DNA from: Planctomycetota bacterium
Lineage (GTDB): Bacteria; Planctomycetota; Planctomycetia; Planctomycetales; Planctomycetaceae
Direction of reading: 5' to 3'
Assembly: GCA_027623235.1 (NCBI GenBank)
Contig: JAQBVJ010000001.1
Span: forward strand, 62,001-126,000
Length of the DNA: 64,000 nt
The position numbers and the translations under genes were made by a program. Every line of letters begins with the position of its first letter. Position 1 is the first letter of the stretch. Of this stretch, positions 62,076-64,000 are shown piece by piece. The notes under the pieces were generated by a model. That model was not told the origin of the DNA and did no database searches. It was given only the letters and a program-made list of their open reading frames with translations.

Positions 62076-62272
62076 CATTTGCCAGGAAGATGGGGGCAGG
62101 AAAATGTCTGCGCGAAATCTCCCTGCCAAGAATAAACACGATGACTATCCACTGGATCAACATCGGCACTCATTGCTTAACCTTTAAGACGGTAACGGCA
62201 TCATGAAATCAGCATTGCATTTTGGTAGGAAGATGGTGGCAACAAATTGTCTGTCCGTAATCTTTCTGCCCC
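62076..62272. repeat. Two direct copies of a GGAAGATGG..GGCA repeat
   Basis: The segment 62076-62128 (GCATTTGCCAGGAAGATGGG then GGCAGGAAAATGTCTG) recurs at 62217-62272 (GCATTTTGGTAGGAAGATGG then TGGCAACAAATTGTCTG) with the same order of blocks, roughly 70% identical by eye. The second copy lies inside the first codons of the GH2 gene. The 334-base gap 61869-62202 otherwise holds the remnant at 61952-62074. Confidence 0.6.
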
Positions 62273-64000
62273 CATTTTTTTGCCATCTATTCGCGTTTCT
62301 GTCTGTTCTTCTGATTCACTCGAAGGTGTCTGCGGACTGGAAGCCTGCGTCAGGGCACATTATGACGGAGTGGGCGGACGACGTAGGCCCGACGAATCCG
62401 CTACCTGAATACCCGCGGCCTCAGTTGGTGCGTGAGAATTGGGTGAATCTAAATGGGCTTTGGGATTACGCGGTGACGCGCGTGGACGATCCGCAGCCGA
62501 CAGAGTTTGAAGAACAGATTCTCGTTCCGTTCTGTATCGAGTCCGCACTCTCCGGTGTGAAGCGAAAGTTCACTCGTGACGACCGGCTCTGGTATTCCCG
62601 CGAATTCGACGCTCCGGAGTTGGCGGACAATGAGCGACTTCGATTGAACTTTGGAGCCGTCGATTACGAAGCGACCGTGCTGGTCAACGGAAAAGAGGTC
62701 GGAAAGCACAAGGGTGGTTACGACGCTTTTTCGATTGATATCACGGATGTCCTTCAGCCCGGCAAAAACACACTGGTGGTGTCGGTGCTTGATACTCAGA
62801 ACGGCCCGAAAGGAAAACAGAACGTGGGCGCTTTCGATAACCCGCAGTTCATCTTCTATACCGCGACCTCCGGCATCTGGCAAACGGTGTGGCTGGAAAC
62901 AGTTCCGGCGAACCACGTTTTCGGTTTGAAGATCACGCCCAACATCGACAATTGCACCGTTTCGGTTGTAGTAAACGCCGATGCGGGCATGGCGAGCGTC
63001 GAGGTCAAGGATGGCGAGACCGTCGTCTCTCAAGCTCAAGGCAAGGCCGGTGCAACGATAGTGCTCAATGTGCCCGATGCGAAATTGTGGTCGCCCGAAT
63101 CACCGTTCCTGTACGACCTGGAGATTACACTCGGTAGTGACAAGGTCAGCAGCTACTTCGGCATGCGCAAAATTTCGATGGCAAAGGATGAGAAAGGCCA
63201 CTTGCGACCGATGTTGAACAACAAGCCGGTCTTCATGGCGGGGCCACTGGATCAAGGCTACTGGCCGGACGGCATCTACACGGCTCCGACCGACGAGGCA
63301 CTAAAGTCCGATTTGGAAATAACCAAGAGGTTCGGTTTCAACACAACACGCAAACACGTGAAAATCGAACCGGCTCGCTGGTACTACTGGTGTGACAAAC
63401 TTGGGTTGCTGGTCTGGCAGGACATGCCCAATGGTAGTGCTGGCAAGGATGCCAGAGGCATTCGGGACGGCGTTCCCGACTCGAGGATGAAGGCCGACCA
63501 GTTTGAACTCGAAATGCGCGAGATGATTCGCGAGCACTACAACCACCCGTCCATCGTCATGTGGGTCATCTTCAACGAAGCGTGGGGTCAATACGACACG
63601 CCGCGGCTGACCGACGTGGCTCGTGCCGAAGACTCGACTCGCCTGCTTAACAGTGGCAGTGGCTGGTTTCTACCTCCGGACTGTGGCGACGTGACCGACA
63701 AACACGCGTACAAGAAGGCAGTGCCTGTCGGTCCTGACGAAAGTCGAATTGGAGTACTCGGCGAGTTCGGCGGTCTTGGATACGTAGTCCCAGGGCATCT
63801 TTGGGTTGCCGATCAGGCAGAATCGTCGGTCTATGGCACTGCCGTCGACAAGAGACATTTCGAGAGCATGTATCTGAACCTTTGGCGAGACGTGTTCACA
63901 GCAGACAGAGAAGCCGGAACTTCCGCCGCGATTTACACTCAGTTGACCGACGTCGAAACTGAAGTAAACGGTTTGATGACTTACGATCGCAAAGTCATCA
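62203..64000 (+). CDS. Glycoside hydrolase family 2 protein (3' end outside window)
   Basis: About 599 residues are visible. The N-terminus is a long hydrophobic leader (CLSVIFLPPFFCHLFAFLSV, ending near HSKVSA), so the enzyme is exported. The sugar-binding jelly-roll domain (PRPQLVRENWVNLNGLWDYA, LWYSREFDAPELADNERLRL), an Ig-like domain and the TIM barrel follow in GH2 order. E459 in VIFNEAWGQYD is the acid/base of the NE motif; GVLGEFGGLG may hold the nucleophile. GH2 covers beta-galactosidases, beta-glucuronidases and others. The start is uncertain: ATG 62203 lies just before a repeat copy, and ATG 62233, inside that repeat, would also give a signal peptide. It is divergent from the IclR gene. 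Confidence 0.88.
   Translation, partial: MKSALHFGRKMVATNCLSVIFLPPFFCHLFAFLSVLLIHSKVSADWKPASGHIMTEWADDVGPTNPLPEYPRPQLVRENWVNLNGLWDYAVTRVDDPQPTEFEEQILVPFCIESALSGVKRKFTRDDRLWYSREFDAPELADNERLRLNFGAVDYEATVLVNGKEVGKHKGGYDAFSIDITDVLQPGKNTLVVSVLDTQNGPKGKQNVGAFDNPQFIFYTATSGIWQTVWLETVPANHVFGLKITPNIDNCTVSVVVNADAGMASVEVKDGETVVSQAQGKAGATIVLNVPDAKLWSPESPFLYDLEITLGSDKVSSYFGMRKISMAKDEKGHLRPMLNNKPVFMAGPLDQGYWPDGIYTAPTDEALKSDLEITKRFGFNTTRKHVKIEPARWYYWCDKLGLLVWQDMPNGSAGKDARGIRDGVPDSRMKADQFELEMREMIREHYNHPSIVMWVIFNEAWGQYDTPRLTDVARAEDSTRLLNSGSGWFLPPDCGDVTDKHAYKKAVPVGPDESRIGVLGEFGGLGYVVPGHLWVADQAESSVYGTAVDKRHFESMYLNLWRDVFTADREAGTSAAIYTQLTDVETEVNGLMTYDRKVI

Overview
The window looks like chromosomal DNA of a planctomycete (Planctomycetota, probably a Planctomycetaceae-like lineage). 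The support is the gene content: two DUF1501 proteins, two DUF1549/DUF1553 proteins (one with a haem-c-like CxxCH module), two secreted sulfatases, Tat-exported Gfo/Idh/MocA and DUF1501 proteins, a DUF1080 domain, a neutral-ceramidase-like secreted protein, and a gene of the tetrahydromethanopterin-linked C1 pathway. Coding density is high, GC is roughly 60%, and operons are short. Intergenic gaps carry several families of palindromic repeats.

Layout. 1-4.7 kb (minus): a secreted protein cut by the window edge, a MoxR ATPase, a histone-H1-like Lys/Ala-rich protein and a DUF1501 protein. 4.9-7.8 kb (plus): a ceramidase-like protein and an AroD-AroE-like fusion whose catalytic residues look replaced. 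7.8-13.9 kb (minus): a molybdenum hydroxylase operon (FAD, 2Fe-2S and Mo subunits) that also holds a small secreted protein and a frameshifted small gene, followed after a terminator by a sulfatase. 14.3-17.4 kb: a TrkH potassium channel subunit, convergent with a RimI-like acetyltransferase and a BON-like protein. 17.8-21.7 kb (plus): DUF4178, a Gly-rich miniprotein, a half-length DUF350 protein and a membrane aminopropyltransferase. 21.7-23.6 kb (minus): sulfatase and TfoX-N protein. 24.1-29.4 kb (plus): GAPDH, a Big2/DUF1549/DUF1553 protein, an SSB-like DUF3127 protein and an MfnF-like C1-pathway protein. 29.5-32 kb (minus): a flippase and a beta-propeller protein. 32.2-34.9 kb (plus): dapF, an oxidoreductase and a pilin-like LRR protein with a frameshift. 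35.3-45.4 kb: a DUF1080-PQQ-dehydrogenase fusion, a Tat-exported oxidoreductase, MoaD, a lipoprotein, a DUF1501 plus DUF1549/1553 pair, and a PH-domain protein. 46.1-60.5 kb (plus): a giant secreted protein of about 2170 residues broken by one frameshift, then DUF58, a TgpA-type transglutaminase, an M48 peptidase and three tandem AIM24-like proteins. 60.6-64 kb: tRNA-Val(GAC), an IclR regulator, a gene remnant, and a GH2 glycosidase cut by the window end.

How they fit together. Several sets fit breakdown of sulfated or complex polysaccharides and capture of the products: sulfatases, GH2 with its divergent IclR regulator, DUF1080-PQQ dehydrogenase, and sugar-type oxidoreductases. The Mo hydroxylase needs molybdopterin, and a MoaD lies elsewhere in the window. 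MoxR, DUF58 and TgpA-type transglutaminase are usually one operon; here MoxR is 50 kb from the other two. The DUF4178/DUF350/aminopropyltransferase set and the transglutaminase/M48/AIM24 set are the best candidates for poorly described membrane-associated systems.

Limits. Everything was read by eye without database searches. Family assignments rest on motif recognition, and start codons were chosen from Shine-Dalgarno-like sequence and signal-peptide position. Three genes need a one-base frame change to read through; these may be true lesions or sequence errors.
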